Shown: piece by piece, positions 35,303 to 43,545 of the stretch
Numbering within the stretch: the stretch's first letter is position 1
Layout: every line of letters starts with the position of its first letter
NCBI GenBank assembly: GCA_009783445.1
Contig: WRFY01000110.1
Location: 1-43,545, forward strand
DNA: 43,545 bases
Direction of reading: 5' to 3'
Source of the DNA: Candidatus Azobacteroides sp.
Lineage (GTDB): Bacteria > Bacteroidota > Bacteroidia > Bacteroidales > Azobacteroidaceae
Translations under genes and position numbers: made by a program
Notes under the pieces: model-generated
What the model saw: only the letters and a program-made list of their open reading frames with translations
Database searches by the model: none
What the model was told of the DNA's origin: nothing

Positions 35303-37234
35303 TTATTTGTTAACTTGCTTACTCAATTCCATCCATTTCTCCATTGTTTCGGACAGTCTTTTTTGCCATTCGGCGTGTTTCCAAAGCAAATCTACATTGG
35401 AAGCGCCTTCGGGAGTAACTAATATTTCTTCTATCTTCTGGATTTCGGCTTCTATGCGTTCGATTTTTTTTTCACAATCGGCAATATCTTTTTCTAAACG
35501 TTTGGATTGCCTCTGTTGTTCTTTGCGGGATTCATAAGAAATGGACGATTCTTTTCCTTTTTCTCCTTTTTCGACAGTCGTATTTTTTTGCACTGCGCGC
35601 CCCGGAATTTCCAGCTCATTCAGACTCTCCATTTTCTTCTTTCCCAGAAATTCATAAATGCCGCCCAAATGTTCTTTTATTTTTTGATTTCCAAATTCGT
35701 AGACTTTGTCAACCAATCCGTCCAAAAATTCCCGATCGTGCGACACAACGATCACCGTTCCATTGAATTCTTTCAGAGCTTCTTTCAAAATGTCTTTGGA
35801 ACGCATATCCAAATGATTGGTGGGTTCGTCCAAAATCAACAAATTGGCTGGTTCCAACAACAATTTAATCATCGCCAAACGGGTTCGTTCACCGCCCGAA
35901 AGAACGGCAACTTTTTTGTCCGAAGCTTCTCCTCCAAACAGAAACGCACCCAAAATATCGCGGATTTTGGTGCGGATATCGCCGGTAGCCACCTGATCAA
36001 TCGTTTGGAAAACGGTCAGCGTTTCATCCATCACGTCGGCTTGATTCTGGGCAAAGTAACCAATTCGGATGTTGTATCCCAACTGCAATTTTCCTTCATA
36101 AGGAATTTGCCCCATGATGCACTTGACCATCGTCGATTTGCCTTCGCCGTTTTTTCCCACAAACGCCACTTTATCGCCTCGGTGTACCGTGAACATAGCT
36201 CCCTGAAAAATCAAGTGATCGCCATAGCTTTTGGATACATTTTCTACTACAATCGGATAAGATCCCGAACGCGGAGCCGGCGGAAACTTCAAGCGTAAAG
36301 CCGAGTTGTCTTCTTCCTCTATTTCTAAGCGTTCCAACTTTTCCAATTGTTTGATCCGGCTTTGCACTTGCACCGCTTTGGTGGGTTTGTAACGAAAACG
36401 TTCGATAAATTCTTCTGTATCTTCTATTTGCTTCCGTTGATTTTCATAGGCGCGCAACTGCTGCTCTCGGCGTTCTTTCCGTAACTCAATGTATTTGGAA
36501 TAATGAACGCGGTAATCGTAAATTTTTCCCAGCGAAATTTCAATGGTACGCTGAGTGATATTATCAATAAACGCTCGGTCGTGCGATACTAGAATCACGG
36601 CGTTGGCCTGGGTGGAAAGAAAATTTTCCAGCCATTGAATCGATTCGATGTCCAAGTGATTGGTAGGTTCGTCCAAGAGAAGAATATCCGGTTTCTGCAA
36701 AAGGATTTTTGCCAGTTCGATGCGCATGCGCCAACCTCCGCTGAATTCACCGGTAGGCCGGTCAAAATCGCTGCGGGAAAACCCCAAACCGCTCAACGTC
36801 TTCTCTACTCCTGCTTGAATATTGGCGGAGCCTTCCATGGCCAAGCGCTCATTCAAATGCGTTATCGCATCAATCAATTGATGATAGGATTCCGATTCGT
36901 AATCGTCCCTTTCCGCTAGTTCGCGGTTCCGTTTTTCCAATTCGGCTTCCATTTCCCGGATGTGTGAAAAAGCCAGAGTCGCTTCTTCGCGCACTGTCCG
37001 TTCGTCCAACAATACCATCTGCTGAGGCAGATAACCCACTTTGGCTCCTTTAGGCATGGAAACTTTGCCTTGAGTAGGTTCGTACAATCCGGCAAAAATT
37101 TTCAACAATGTACTTTTTCCCGCACCGTTTTTACCTATCAAAGCAATTTTATCTTTTTTATCTACCACAAAACCGATATCATCTAAAAGGGTAAATCCTC
37201 CAAAAGAAACGGTTAGATTTTCTATTGAAAACAT
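35303..37234 (-). CDS. ABC-F family ATPase
   Basis: The start is placed at the ATG at 37234 (MFSIENLTVSF), 2 nt after the GDSL gene stop; the frame is open to 37258 only by overlap. About 643 residues with two ATP-binding cassettes and no membrane part. The first has GKNGAGKST, FSGGWRMR and LLLDEPTNHLD; the second has GKNGEGKST, LSGGERTR and LILDEPTNHLD. An interdomain linker (about 240-320) and a charged C-terminal coiled coil (about 540-640) follow the Uup/EttA plan. ABC-F proteins act on ribosomes; the exact subgroup (Uup-like versus antibiotic-protection) is not decided by what I can see. Confidence 0.92.
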   Translation of the reverse strand: MFSIENLTVSFGGFTLLDDIGFVVDKKDKIALIGKNGAGKSTLLKIFAGLYEPTQGKVSMPKGAKVGYLPQQMVLLDERTVREEATLAFSHIREMEAELEKRNRELAERDDYESESYHQLIDAITHLNERLAMEGSANIQAGVEKTLSGLGFSRSDFDRPTGEFSGGWRMRIELAKILLQKPDILLLDEPTNHLDIESIQWLENFLSTQANAVILVSHDRAFIDNITQRTIEISLGKIYDYRVHYSKYIELRKERREQQLRAYENQRKQIEDTEEFIERFRYKPTKAVQVQSRIKQLEKLERLEIEEEDNSALRLKFPPAPRSGSYPIVVENVSKSYGDHLIFQGAMFTVHRGDKVAFVGKNGEGKSTMVKCIMGQIPYEGKLQLGYNIRIGYFAQNQADVMDETLTVFQTIDQVATGDIRTKIRDILGAFLFGGEASDKKVAVLSGGERTRLAMIKLLLEPANLLILDEPTNHLDMRSKDILKEALKEFNGTVIVVSHDREFLDGLVDKVYEFGNQKIKEHLGGIYEFLGKKKMESLNELEIPGRAVQKNTTVEKGEKGKESSISYESRKEQQRQSKRLEKDIADCEKKIERIEAEIQKIEEILVTPEGASNVDLLWKHAEWQKRLSETMEKWMELSKQVNK

Positions 37235-37236
37235 CT

Positions 37237-37992
37237 CTAAAGTACTACTTTCAACCAAGCTTGCGCCATGAGTTGGGTGCCAGCCATAGACGGATGTACG
37301 CCATCTGGACCCCAGTATTTTGCTGGAGCTTTTTTCAAAGCTTCGTTAAATACGGCTTGAAATGGTACAAACGTCAACTCCAATTCCTCTGCTAACGATT
37401 GAGCAACTTTTCGGTAAGGAGCAAATTTTTGCTCCCAAGTATTGTTCAGCGCTGATCCTCCATAAATAATAAACGGTTCGCATACCACAATTTTTACCCC
37501 TCCTAATTCATTTCTCGAACGAATCAAGAGGTTCCTATAATCCGTTTCATATTTCCCGATCGTGCCGTTGTAAGCCTTTGTTTGAGTATGCCAAAAATCA
37601 TTTATGCCGATAAGAATACTCAAAATATCAGGCTTCAAATGGATGCAATCTTTTTCCCAACGGTCGGCCAATTGAAACACTTTATTACCCGAAATACCTC
37701 TATTGTAAATTTTCAATTCTTTATCGGCCTGATTGGCCAATAAATTGGCCGCAGCAAAAAGGGCATAACCCGAACCCAACTGCGATTGTTTGTTTGCTTC
37801 GTTTTCATCTTTCCTGTTCCGACCGCAATCGGTAATGGAATCTCCTTGAAACAAAAGGATATTACCCTTCGACAAAGTATATTTTGCTTCGTTATGATCC
37901 GCCTTCGACAAAGCCGCTTTTACAATTTCGGGAATAGATACCATAGCCATACCTGTCAATGCCGATCTCTTAAAAAAATTCCGTCGGTCCAT
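37237..37992 (-). CDS. GDSL-type (SGNH) hydrolase with Tat-like signal
   Basis: The start is taken at the ATG at 37992 (MDRRNFFKRSALTGMAM), 2 nt after the upstream gene; the open frame continues to 38133 inside that gene. About 251 residues. The RRNFFK start followed by a hydrophobic stretch is a twin-arginine export signal. Block I GDSITDCGR carries the Ser nucleophile, block III GIND the Asn, block V DGVHPS the Asp-His pair. Likely an extracytoplasmic esterase/lipase, substrate unknown. It sits between a nucleotidyltransferase and ABC-F with 2-nt gaps, hence the same operon. Confidence 0.88.
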   Translation of the reverse strand: MDRRNFFKRSALTGMAMVSIPEIVKAALSKADHNEAKYTLSKGNILLFQGDSITDCGRNRKDENEANKQSQLGSGYALFAAANLLANQADKELKIYNRGISGNKVFQLADRWEKDCIHLKPDILSILIGINDFWHTQTKAYNGTIGKYETDYRNLLIRSRNELGGVKIVVCEPFIIYGGSALNNTWEQKFAPYRKVAQSLAEELELTFVPFQAVFNEALKKAPAKYWGPDGVHPSMAGTQLMAQAWLKVVL

Positions 37993-37994
37993 GA

Positions 37995-38900
37995 TTAAAA
38001 CAACTTTTTCGGATATTCTCCCACCTCGATCAATTCTTTGATTTTTTTCACTACCGAGGGGCGGTCTTCTGCATACGTTACTCCAAACCATTTGGAAGGC
38101 GTATCCAGCACTTTTACTTTCACCCGTCCGCATTCGATCAAATAATTAACTACTGAAGGAATAAAAAATTCTGCTTTGAGATTTTCGGAATTTTGTTTGA
38201 GAAATTCAATAAACTGCTTATCTGAATAATCAAAATATTCGGGAGTAAATCCCCACATGTTCATGGAAACGGGGGTATTTTCATCGACCGGACTTAAACC
38301 GTTCTCTTCATCCCTGTATTTTACAATTCCGTCGGTATCTCGGATAATATAGGTTCGCTCGACTACCGAAGTCAAAAATCCATCGTTATCGGTCGAACAG
38401 ATTCCCCGTGCTACCGAACCGCTTTCGGACAAGGTATTGCCGATACGATATCCCACCATTGCATAAATATTTTTTTTGTTTTCAAGCGATTGCAGAAAAC
38501 TGGCCAATACTCCGAAACTTTCTTTTCCATAAAAATCGTCTGCATTGATAACGGCAAACGGTTCTTTAATTACCGTCTTTCCCATCAATACGGCATGATT
38601 GGTTCCCCATGGTTTTATCCGGTTATCCGGTACGGCGAACCCTTCCGGCAAACAATCCAATTCTTGAAAAACAATTTCTACCGGAATAATATGTTCGTAT
38701 TTTTTCAATATTTTTTCACGAAAATCGTTTTCAAACGATTTCCGAATGACAAAAACAACTTTTCCAAATCCACCTCTCACTGCATCGAAAATGGAATAAT
38801 CCATGATCGTTTCTCCATTCGGGCCTACTCCGTCCAATTGTTTAAGTCCTCCATAACGACTACCCATTCCGGCAGCTAATACAAATAACGTTGGTTTCAT
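37995..38900 (-). CDS. Sugar-phosphate nucleotidyltransferase
   Basis: A 301-residue GT-A-fold nucleotidyltransferase. The nucleotide loop is LAAGMGSRYGGLKQL at about 8-22, with PNGETIMDYSIFDA, the metal-binding VINADDFYG and VSMNMWGF further on. It transfers a nucleoside monophosphate to a sugar-1-phosphate, most like UTP-glucose-1-phosphate uridylyltransferase relatives; the base and sugar are not fixed by the motifs. It stands two nucleotides before the GDSL gene. Cytoplasmic, full length. Confidence 0.85.
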   Translation of the reverse strand: MKPTLFVLAAGMGSRYGGLKQLDGVGPNGETIMDYSIFDAVRGGFGKVVFVIRKSFENDFREKILKKYEHIIPVEIVFQELDCLPEGFAVPDNRIKPWGTNHAVLMGKTVIKEPFAVINADDFYGKESFGVLASFLQSLENKKNIYAMVGYRIGNTLSESGSVARGICSTDNDGFLTSVVERTYIIRDTDGIVKYRDEENGLSPVDENTPVSMNMWGFTPEYFDYSDKQFIEFLKQNSENLKAEFFIPSVVNYLIECGRVKVKVLDTPSKWFGVTYAEDRPSVVKKIKELIEVGEYPKKLF

Positions 38901-38936
38901 ATATCTGTTTTTTATTTTCTATACAAGATTGTGGAA

Positions 38937-40253
38937 TCAAGTGGCCGCTCCTTCCTGCTGTTGGAAAGCAGCCAACCGCTCGTCTAACAATTCGTATTGA
39001 TGTTCCTTGATAAAAGAAGTACATGCCCGGATTCCTTCCTGATTGCTTCCTGTAGTAGACAGAGAAATCGACGAGATTCCATAGGAAATCAGAGCCATCA
39101 TTAATTCATCGCCCGACATTCCTGGATAACAAATCGTAAAGTAAAAACCGTCTGCAATTTCTTCTCCCAAATCATTGTTATATACAATTTCAAAACCGTG
39201 TTTCAAAAAAATGGCTTTCATTTTTTTTGCCCGTCGACCATACTCTTTTACATCGTCTAAAAAAAGATAGGCGCCGTCGGAAGCTGCCCGGAACATCGCT
39301 GCTAAAGCATATTGCGCCGAATGGCTCGTACCCGACGAAATAGAATATAATGCTCTGTGTATAAATATGCTGCCAAAAGTTCCACCTCCATATCTCCGGG
39401 TTAATCCGGGATATGAACGATTATACAATGAATTGGACATGGCTACTATGCCAATGCGTTGTCCGGCGTAACTGAAGGCTTTCGAACCGGATATCAACAA
39501 AAGATAATTATCGGTATATTTTCCCACGCTATCCTGATAAGGCGGTTGGAAGGGCTGTCCCAAGTCTTTCCGAAAATCCATAGCAAAATAAGCCAAGTCT
39601 TCCATAACGATCGTATCGTATTGGGTAGCCAACTGGCCGATAACTCTTAACTCGTCTTTTTTCAGACAAAACCAAGCGGGATTGTTGGGGTTGGAATAGA
39701 TGACGCAAGCAATATTTCCTTTCGACAAATAAGATTCCAATTTGTCTTTCAATCGACTCCCTCTGAAATCATAAACGTCGAAAGATTCATATTTATATCC
39801 CAAAACAAGGACTTGCTGCTTTTGTACAGGAAACCCCGGATCGATAAACAAGATAGTATCCCGCTTTTCATCGCATTGTCCAGCCACTAAAAAAGAGGTG
39901 AAAGTTCCCTGCATCGAACCCACCACCGGAACGCAGCCTTGCGGAGAAATATCCAAATCGACAAAAGCTTTAATGAAGCGGGACGACTCGGTTTTCAATT
40001 CAGGCAAACCGTCTATTACCGGATAAATCGAAGCGACCCCTTCCTTTAAGGCTTGGATTTCGGCTTGTACTCCAATGGAGGAAGCCGACAATCCCGGCAC
40101 TCCCATTTCCATGCGGATAAATTCCAAACCTGTTTGCTTCTCTATGTTGTTTGCCAACGCCACTACTTCACGAATCGTGGCTTTCGAAAAATCTCTAATG
40201 TGTAATTCTTTAACAGCTTCCTGAACAACGGAAGATGAAATGGGTAATTTCAT
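38937..40253 (-). CDS. PLP-dependent aminotransferase, class I/II
   Basis: A 438-residue fold-type I aminotransferase. YSNPNNPAW holds the PLP-binding Asn, MEDLAYF the Asp contacting the ring nitrogen, and SGSKAFSYAGQRIG the Schiff-base Lys. It carries an unusually long C-terminal part with ISLSTTGSN. Substrate unknown. The neighbours (nucleotidyltransferase, HAD phosphatase) give no pathway. It is preceded by the HAD gene with a 20-nt gap. Confidence 0.9.
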   Translation of the reverse strand: MKLPISSSVVQEAVKELHIRDFSKATIREVVALANNIEKQTGLEFIRMEMGVPGLSASSIGVQAEIQALKEGVASIYPVIDGLPELKTESSRFIKAFVDLDISPQGCVPVVGSMQGTFTSFLVAGQCDEKRDTILFIDPGFPVQKQQVLVLGYKYESFDVYDFRGSRLKDKLESYLSKGNIACVIYSNPNNPAWFCLKKDELRVIGQLATQYDTIVMEDLAYFAMDFRKDLGQPFQPPYQDSVGKYTDNYLLLISGSKAFSYAGQRIGIVAMSNSLYNRSYPGLTRRYGGGTFGSIFIHRALYSISSGTSHSAQYALAAMFRAASDGAYLFLDDVKEYGRRAKKMKAIFLKHGFEIVYNNDLGEEIADGFYFTICYPGMSGDELMMALISYGISSISLSTTGSNQEGIRACTSFIKEHQYELLDERLAAFQQQEGAAT

Positions 40254-40273
40254 GCGGATTTATTTGTAATTCA

Positions 40274-40729
40274 TTAATATCGGTAGCCTCGCGACTTATC
40301 CAAAGCCTCGCCTACCCGCGTAAACCAATTTTTTCTCATATTGTTGGGTCTATCGTTATCCATCATCATATCAATTCCTTGCATACTATTATAGCCCGAT
40401 TTGACGATTTTATATATAATGCCCCAATCGGGCAATCCGCCAATGTTCCGGTCGTCAATAAAAATATCGGCAGACAATTTGCGCGGATCTCCTTCCCTAA
40501 ATTCTTCTTCAGGATAATTTCGGTTGTGCGCATAGAACGTCAATCCACTCTTGGCACAATAATCAATTGCTTCCTGTAATAAACTCCCTTCCCGCATCGT
40601 CCACAAAATTATTTTGTGACGATCTTGTTGCAATTTTTTCAAAACATCCAAAGCAAACGGAATCGGTTTACCGATTTTTGGATATTCATGTTCTACAATA
40701 GTTCCATCAAAATCTACTGCAATTGTCAT
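40274..40729 (-). CDS. Small HAD-superfamily phosphatase (BT0820-like)
   Basis: A 151-residue protein with the catalytic DFDGT at residues 6-10, where D6 is the nucleophile, LWTMREG (motif II) at about 43-49 and DIFIDDRNIGG (motif III) around 89-97. Short caps and the C-terminal RNNMRKNWF-like segment fit the small BT0820-type phosphatases of Bacteroides. Probable phosphomonoesterase, substrate unknown. Located 47 nt after recR on the same strand. Confidence 0.88.
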   Translation of the reverse strand: MTIAVDFDGTIVEHEYPKIGKPIPFALDVLKKLQQDRHKIILWTMREGSLLQEAIDYCAKSGLTFYAHNRNYPEEEFREGDPRKLSADIFIDDRNIGGLPDWGIIYKIVKSGYNSMQGIDMMMDNDRPNNMRKNWFTRVGEALDKSRGYRY

Positions 40730-40776
40730 AATTCTTTTCTTCTTTAATTCCTACAAAAAATTTCGAAAACGTTGCT

Positions 40777-41400
40777 TTATAAACGAAGCGTATCACTGAA
40801 ATTTGTCCGGTTTACAATCGAACGTCCCAAAGTGATTTCATCTGCGTATTCTATTTCGTCTCCAATAGAAATTCCTCTTGCAATAATGGAGATTTTCACG
40901 TCGACACCCGAAAGTTTTCTGTAAATATAAAAATTGGTGGTATCGCCTTCCATGGTAGTGCTCAAAGCAAGAATCACTTCCTTTATCTCACTGCCCTTGG
41001 TTCGCTCTATCAAACTTTCAATTTGCAAATCGTTAGGCCCTATACCTTCCATAGGCGAAATAATTCCTCCCAAAACGTGGTATAAGCCCCGAAATTGTCC
41101 TGTGTTTTCGATCGCCATTACTTCTTTTATATTTTCAACCACGCATACAGTTGAGGCATCTCGCGACAGATCGCCGCAGATATTGCAAATTTCACTGTCG
41201 CAAATATTATAACAAACTTTGCAGTAGCGAACGTTGTGGCGAAGGTTAATGATCGACTCTCCAAAATTTTCCACCTCTTCCGGCGTTCTTCGCAATGAAT
41301 GAAGCGCCAGGCGCAAAGCCGTTTTACGACCGATTCCCGGCAGTTTAGTAAATTCATTTACTGCATTTTCCAACAAAGTAGACGGATATTTTTGTATCAT
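40777..41400 (-). CDS. recR: Recombination mediator protein RecR
   Basis: A 207-residue protein of normal length. A helix-hairpin-helix ([13 protein letters not shown], about 20-32) leads to a zinc finger with C60, C63, C72 and C75, then a TOPRIM domain with [12 protein letters not shown] (about 86-97). The Walker-like tail around 175-200 is intact. RecR works with RecO and RecF to load RecA at gaps. It has its own promoter. Confidence 0.96.
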   Translation of the reverse strand: MIQKYPSTLLENAVNEFTKLPGIGRKTALRLALHSLRRTPEEVENFGESIINLRHNVRYCKVCYNICDSEICNICGDLSRDASTVCVVENIKEVMAIENTGQFRGLYHVLGGIISPMEGIGPNDLQIESLIERTKGSEIKEVILALSTTMEGDTTNFYIYRKLSGVDVKISIIARGISIGDEIEYADEITLGRSIVNRTNFSDTLRL

Positions 41401-41422
41401 TCAAAACATTTCTATCAATTCA

Positions 41423-41454
41423 CAAAAGTAAGATTTTTTAGATACATTCGCAAA
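41423..41454 (-). promoter_or_regulatory. Promoter of recR
   Basis: On the minus strand TTTG (41454-41451), 20 nt, TACTTTTG (41430-41423) is a complete consensus match. It ends 22 nt before the recR ATG. It lies in the 70-nt gap after the NfeD-type gene and separates the two transcripts. Confidence 0.6.
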
Positions 41455-41470
41455 TTCTGCTTATAGAGGT

Positions 41471-42874
41471 TTATTCTTTTTCTACATACAATTGCATATT
41501 TTCAAATTTCACCACTTTGATTTCGTTGCCTTCCTCAATAAAATTACGGTTGGAGATAGCGTCATATACCTCGCCCTGAATCATGATTTTTCCCGACGGA
41601 CGAAGAGCCGTTAAAGTTTTCCCTTTTTGACCAACTAATTTAAAATCTTCTATATCTACGCTTTCAGAACTTTCCAAATCGGTAGTCAAGGCTATTTTTC
41701 GGAACATTCCTTTTTGACCGATTCGCGAAGAAAGCCACAGAATAAGCGCAACACCCAGCAGCATGCCCGAAAGTACGGTTAAGATCGAACGGGAAATGTC
41801 TGGTACTTCCACTTCGCGAAACGAGAAAAGATCGTTGTCGAGCAAGGCAAAAATTAAGCTCGCCGCGATCAGTACAATCCCGCTAATCCCCGTCAGTCCG
41901 AACCCCGGAATGACAAATATCTCTATCAGAATCAGCAGGATACCAATAATGAAAACGACCAATTCCCAATTTTGCGCTAAACCGTCTATATATAAAGGAG
42001 TGAAATACAAAACAGCAGCCGAAATAGCCACAATGGTCGGAAAACCAATACCCGGCGATTGCAATTCAAAATAAATTCCCGCTATAATTAACATGATCAA
42101 AAAGGCTTGAAAAGCCGGATTCGTCAGAAAACCTTTCAGATTGTCATAAAAAGTGGACTTATATTCAACAATTGAATATTCGTCGTATTTCAAATACTTT
42201 GTGATGATTTCATGCTCCGTGTCTACAATTCCATCGCAAAAGCCCAAACGCAAGGCTTCCTGCGACGTAAGCGTTAAGGTTCTTCCCGAATCAATCACAT
42301 TCGGGATATAAATTCGGTTGTCGACCATCGCTTCGGCTATATTGGGATCACGAATCCACTTGTAAATAGTATCTCGTCCGTTCACAATGGTGTCTCTTCC
42401 ATGCGATTCCGCCGTAGCGCGAATCATGGAACGCATGTACGACTGATACTTGTCGGGAGCCTGTTCTCCCCCCGCTCCTTCCACTACCGTAGCGGCGCCA
42501 ATGCTTGCTCCCGTCCGCATGAAAATCTTTTTGCAAGCAATAGATATTAATGCGCCCGCACTGGCTGCATTATTATCAATAAAGGCATATACGGGAATCG
42601 GATTGTAAAGGATAGCCGTCCGCATGGAATCAGCGTCAACTAAACTTCCTCCGTAGGTATTCAAATGAATCAGCACCGCATCAGCCTGCATAGCATCTGC
42701 TTCTTTCAAGCCATTCAGGAGATAAATACGAGAAGTCGTATTAATTTCCGATTGGATATTAATCTCATAAATAGTCGCCTGCGTTTTGTTTTTCAAGCTT
42801 CCGCCGTTTGGTTGCGCAAAAAGGGTAGATGAAATGCAAACAAAAAAAACGATATAACAAAGATAGTTTTTCAT
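41471..42874 (-). CDS. NfeD-type membrane serine protease (ClpP class)
   Basis: A 467-residue protein. A signal peptide is followed by a ClpP-like serine protease domain (about 30-210). Its oxyanion strand is HLNTYGGS, the catalytic Ser is in NNAASAGALI, and a Lys follows (GDTIYKW region). Four or five membrane helices come next (about 230-380, with GFLTNPAFQAFLIML, LILIEIFVIPGFG). The last part is a soluble NfeD OB-fold (GQKGKTLTALRPSGKIMIQGE). NfeD1b/long-form proteases handle membrane stomatin-like proteins; the stomatin partner is not in the window. Single gene with its own promoter. Confidence 0.9.
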   Translation of the reverse strand: MKNYLCYIVFFVCISSTLFAQPNGGSLKNKTQATIYEINIQSEINTTSRIYLLNGLKEADAMQADAVLIHLNTYGGSLVDADSMRTAILYNPIPVYAFIDNNAASAGALISIACKKIFMRTGASIGAATVVEGAGGEQAPDKYQSYMRSMIRATAESHGRDTIVNGRDTIYKWIRDPNIAEAMVDNRIYIPNVIDSGRTLTLTSQEALRLGFCDGIVDTEHEIITKYLKYDEYSIVEYKSTFYDNLKGFLTNPAFQAFLIMLIIAGIYFELQSPGIGFPTIVAISAAVLYFTPLYIDGLAQNWELVVFIIGILLILIEIFVIPGFGLTGISGIVLIAASLIFALLDNDLFSFREVEVPDISRSILTVLSGMLLGVALILWLSSRIGQKGMFRKIALTTDLESSESVDIEDFKLVGQKGKTLTALRPSGKIMIQGEVYDAISNRNFIEEGNEIKVVKFENMQLYVEKE

Positions 42875-42894
42875 ATTTTCGATATTAAACGGAA

Positions 42895-42902
42895 CAAATA
42901 TA
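42895..42902 (-). promoter_or_regulatory. TAnnTTTG -7 box for the NfeD gene
   Basis: TATATTTG on the minus strand lies 20 nt before the NfeD ATG at 42874. A TTG at the optimal -33 distance is not evident. It is back to back with the tRNA promoter. Confidence 0.4.
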
Positions 42903-42947
42903 AGTAAAAAATTTGATAATAAACAGGCAACTATTCCAAAAAATCAT

Positions 42948-42955
42948 TATTTTTG
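42948..42955 (+). promoter_or_regulatory. TAnnTTTG -7 box for tRNA-Gly
   Basis: TATTTTTG lies 19 nt before the first base of tRNA-Gly, about the expected distance for a tRNA promoter. Confidence 0.5.
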
Positions 42956-42974
42956 CGTTCGAAAGAGAAGCAGT

Positions 42975-43047
42975 GCGACAGTAGCTCAGTCGGTAGAGCA
43001 TCAGCTTCCCAAGCTGAGGGTCGCGGGTTCGAGTCCCGTTTGTCGCT
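42975..43047 (+). tRNA. tRNA-Gly (anticodon CCC)
   Basis: A complete 73-nt cloverleaf. The acceptor is GCGACAG with TTGTCGC. The D arm is GCTC/GAGC with AGTCGGTA. The anticodon stem TCAGC/GCTGA encloses TTCCCAA, anticodon CCC. The T arm is GCGGG TTCGAGT CCCGT. Discriminator U at 43047 fits glycine tRNA. CCA is not encoded. A good terminator follows at 43081, and phage gene remnants lie just beyond it. Confidence 0.97.
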
Positions 43048-43080
43048 CAAAAAACAATTACATTAACATCAAGACATTAG

Positions 43081-43115
43081 CAGCTTTAGAAATTTTCTAA
43101 GGCTGTTTTTATTTT
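43081..43115 (+). terminator. Terminator of tRNA-Gly
   Basis: CAGCTTTAGAAA (43081-43092) pairs with 43094-43105, one G-T pair, followed by TTTTTATTTT. It is a classic Rho-independent hairpin 34 nt after the tRNA. Confidence 0.75.
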
Positions 43116-43167
43116 AAAAAGAGGATGAAAAAGATAAATAATTTCGCTATTTTTGCAGGTATAATTT

Positions 43168-43350
43168 ACAAATAATTTACAATGCGGCGCATATAGGAAG
43201 GTGGCATCGTTCTGTCTGAATCATTCATTGACACATAAAATAACGGAAGGATATATTCAAAAGGATTTTACTCCTATTGATGATTTGAACGAAAAGGTTT
43301 TGAGATACATTTTTGATCAGAAACAAAACCTCCGTCGCAGTGGATATTAA
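43168..43350 (+). pseudogene. 3' remnant of a tyrosine-recombinase (integrase) gene
   Basis: An open plus-strand frame without a start codon encodes YRKVASFCLNHSLTHKITEG, then YIQKDFTPIDDLNEKVLRYIF. The LNHS ... ITEGYI pattern fits the end of a tyrosine integrase, with the H-box and a Tyr in EGYI as nucleophile candidate, followed by a final helix. Everything upstream of about 43168 is missing. Beyond about 43320 the frame reads into the antisense of the neighbouring phage fragment and stops at 43350. It lies just after tRNA-Gly, as expected for an integrase remnant at an attachment site. Confidence 0.5.
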
Positions 43351-43495
43351 ATTTGATTTCCTTTTCATTCGGATAATCCCATAGAATCTTATGTATGGTA
43401 TCTGCGGAAAAAACACAATCGTCCATTCCAAATAAAGAGAGCCATGCGTGTTCCTTTTTATTCGCTATATCATCGTATATTTGAACTTCCAACAT
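43274..43495 (-). pseudogene. N-terminal fragment of a phage ClpP-like prohead protease
   Basis: The minus-strand frame from the ATG at 43495 encodes MLEVQIYDDIANKKEHAWLS, then FNIHCDGGFVS. This matches the beginning of ClpP-like head-maturation proteases (the I-Y-D-I start and the N/H-x-GG-x-V strand before the oxyanion loop). After GGFVS the frame continues about 17 unrelated residues and stops at 43274, so the serine-helix and remainder are gone. The break at about 43320-43330 coincides with the end of the integrase remnant on the other strand, suggesting a deletion that fused the two ends of a prophage. Confidence 0.5.
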
Positions 43496-43545
43496 TTTGT
43501 TTTTTCACAAAGTTGGCAATTGTTAAGGAATTGATGAATTTTTTG

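Noticed and set aside
37993..38133. Upstream start for the GDSL protein
   Set aside because: It lies within the nucleotidyltransferase gene and would bury the twin-arginine signal.
1..43545. CRISPR arrays, rRNA genes, full insertion sequences
   Set aside because: No regularly spaced direct repeats, no rRNA sequence and no transposase frames were seen.

Overview
The window reads as a chromosomal segment of an anaerobic member of the order Bacteroidales (phylum Bacteroidota). The evidence is a complete porP-porK-porL-porM-porN type IX secretion locus with a PorX-like regulator, Bacteroidales-type families (DUF4954, DUF3078, DUF1015), promoter elements of the TAnnTTTG class before several genes, few Shine-Dalgarno sequences, and oxygen-sensitive enzymes (class I Fe-S fumarase, indolepyruvate:ferredoxin oxidoreductase). 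The exact genus cannot be read from the sequence.

Layout. 1-573: a possible partial gene, the 3' part of a tRNA(CAU) that looks like an attachment-site scar, a terminator and a promoter. 574-6866 (+): a TPR protein, hflX and a DUF4954 protein. 6945-8597 (+): an AT-rich restriction-modification cassette with a beta-class DNA methyltransferase and a BglII-like endonuclease broken by a frameshift near its end. 8640-10319 (+): class I fumarase and its terminator. 10428-12394 (-): grpE-dnaJ and a doubtful small ORF. 12817-20412 (-): porPKLMN followed by two half-size chromate-transporter genes joined to porN by ATGA overlaps. 20555-21858 (-): a T9SS cargo gene preceded by a frame-broken secreted protein. 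21998-24287 (-): porX-birA. 24474-28636 (+): iorA-iorB, a DUF3078 outer-membrane protein and a small conserved protein. 28852-29334 (-): a cysteine-less thioredoxin-fold protein, divergent from ftsE (29556-30233, +). 30341-42874 (-): mgtE with a structured leader, DUF1015, an M13 peptidase, ABC-F, a GDSL hydrolase, a sugar-nucleotidyltransferase, an aminotransferase, a HAD phosphatase, recR and an NfeD/ClpP-class protein. 42975-43545: tRNA-Gly(CCC), its terminator and two decayed phage genes.

How the genes fit together. The largest functional block is protein secretion: PorP, PorK, PorL, PorM and PorN are structural parts of the T9SS, PorX is its known regulator family, and the 20555-21517 protein carries a T9SS sorting domain. 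The window is bracketed by tRNA loci that both bear scars of integrative elements. The most unusual signals are an RBS-masking hairpin and a closed-helix leader before mgtE, the translational coupling of chromate transporters to porN, and the frameshifted endonuclease beside an intact methyltransferase.
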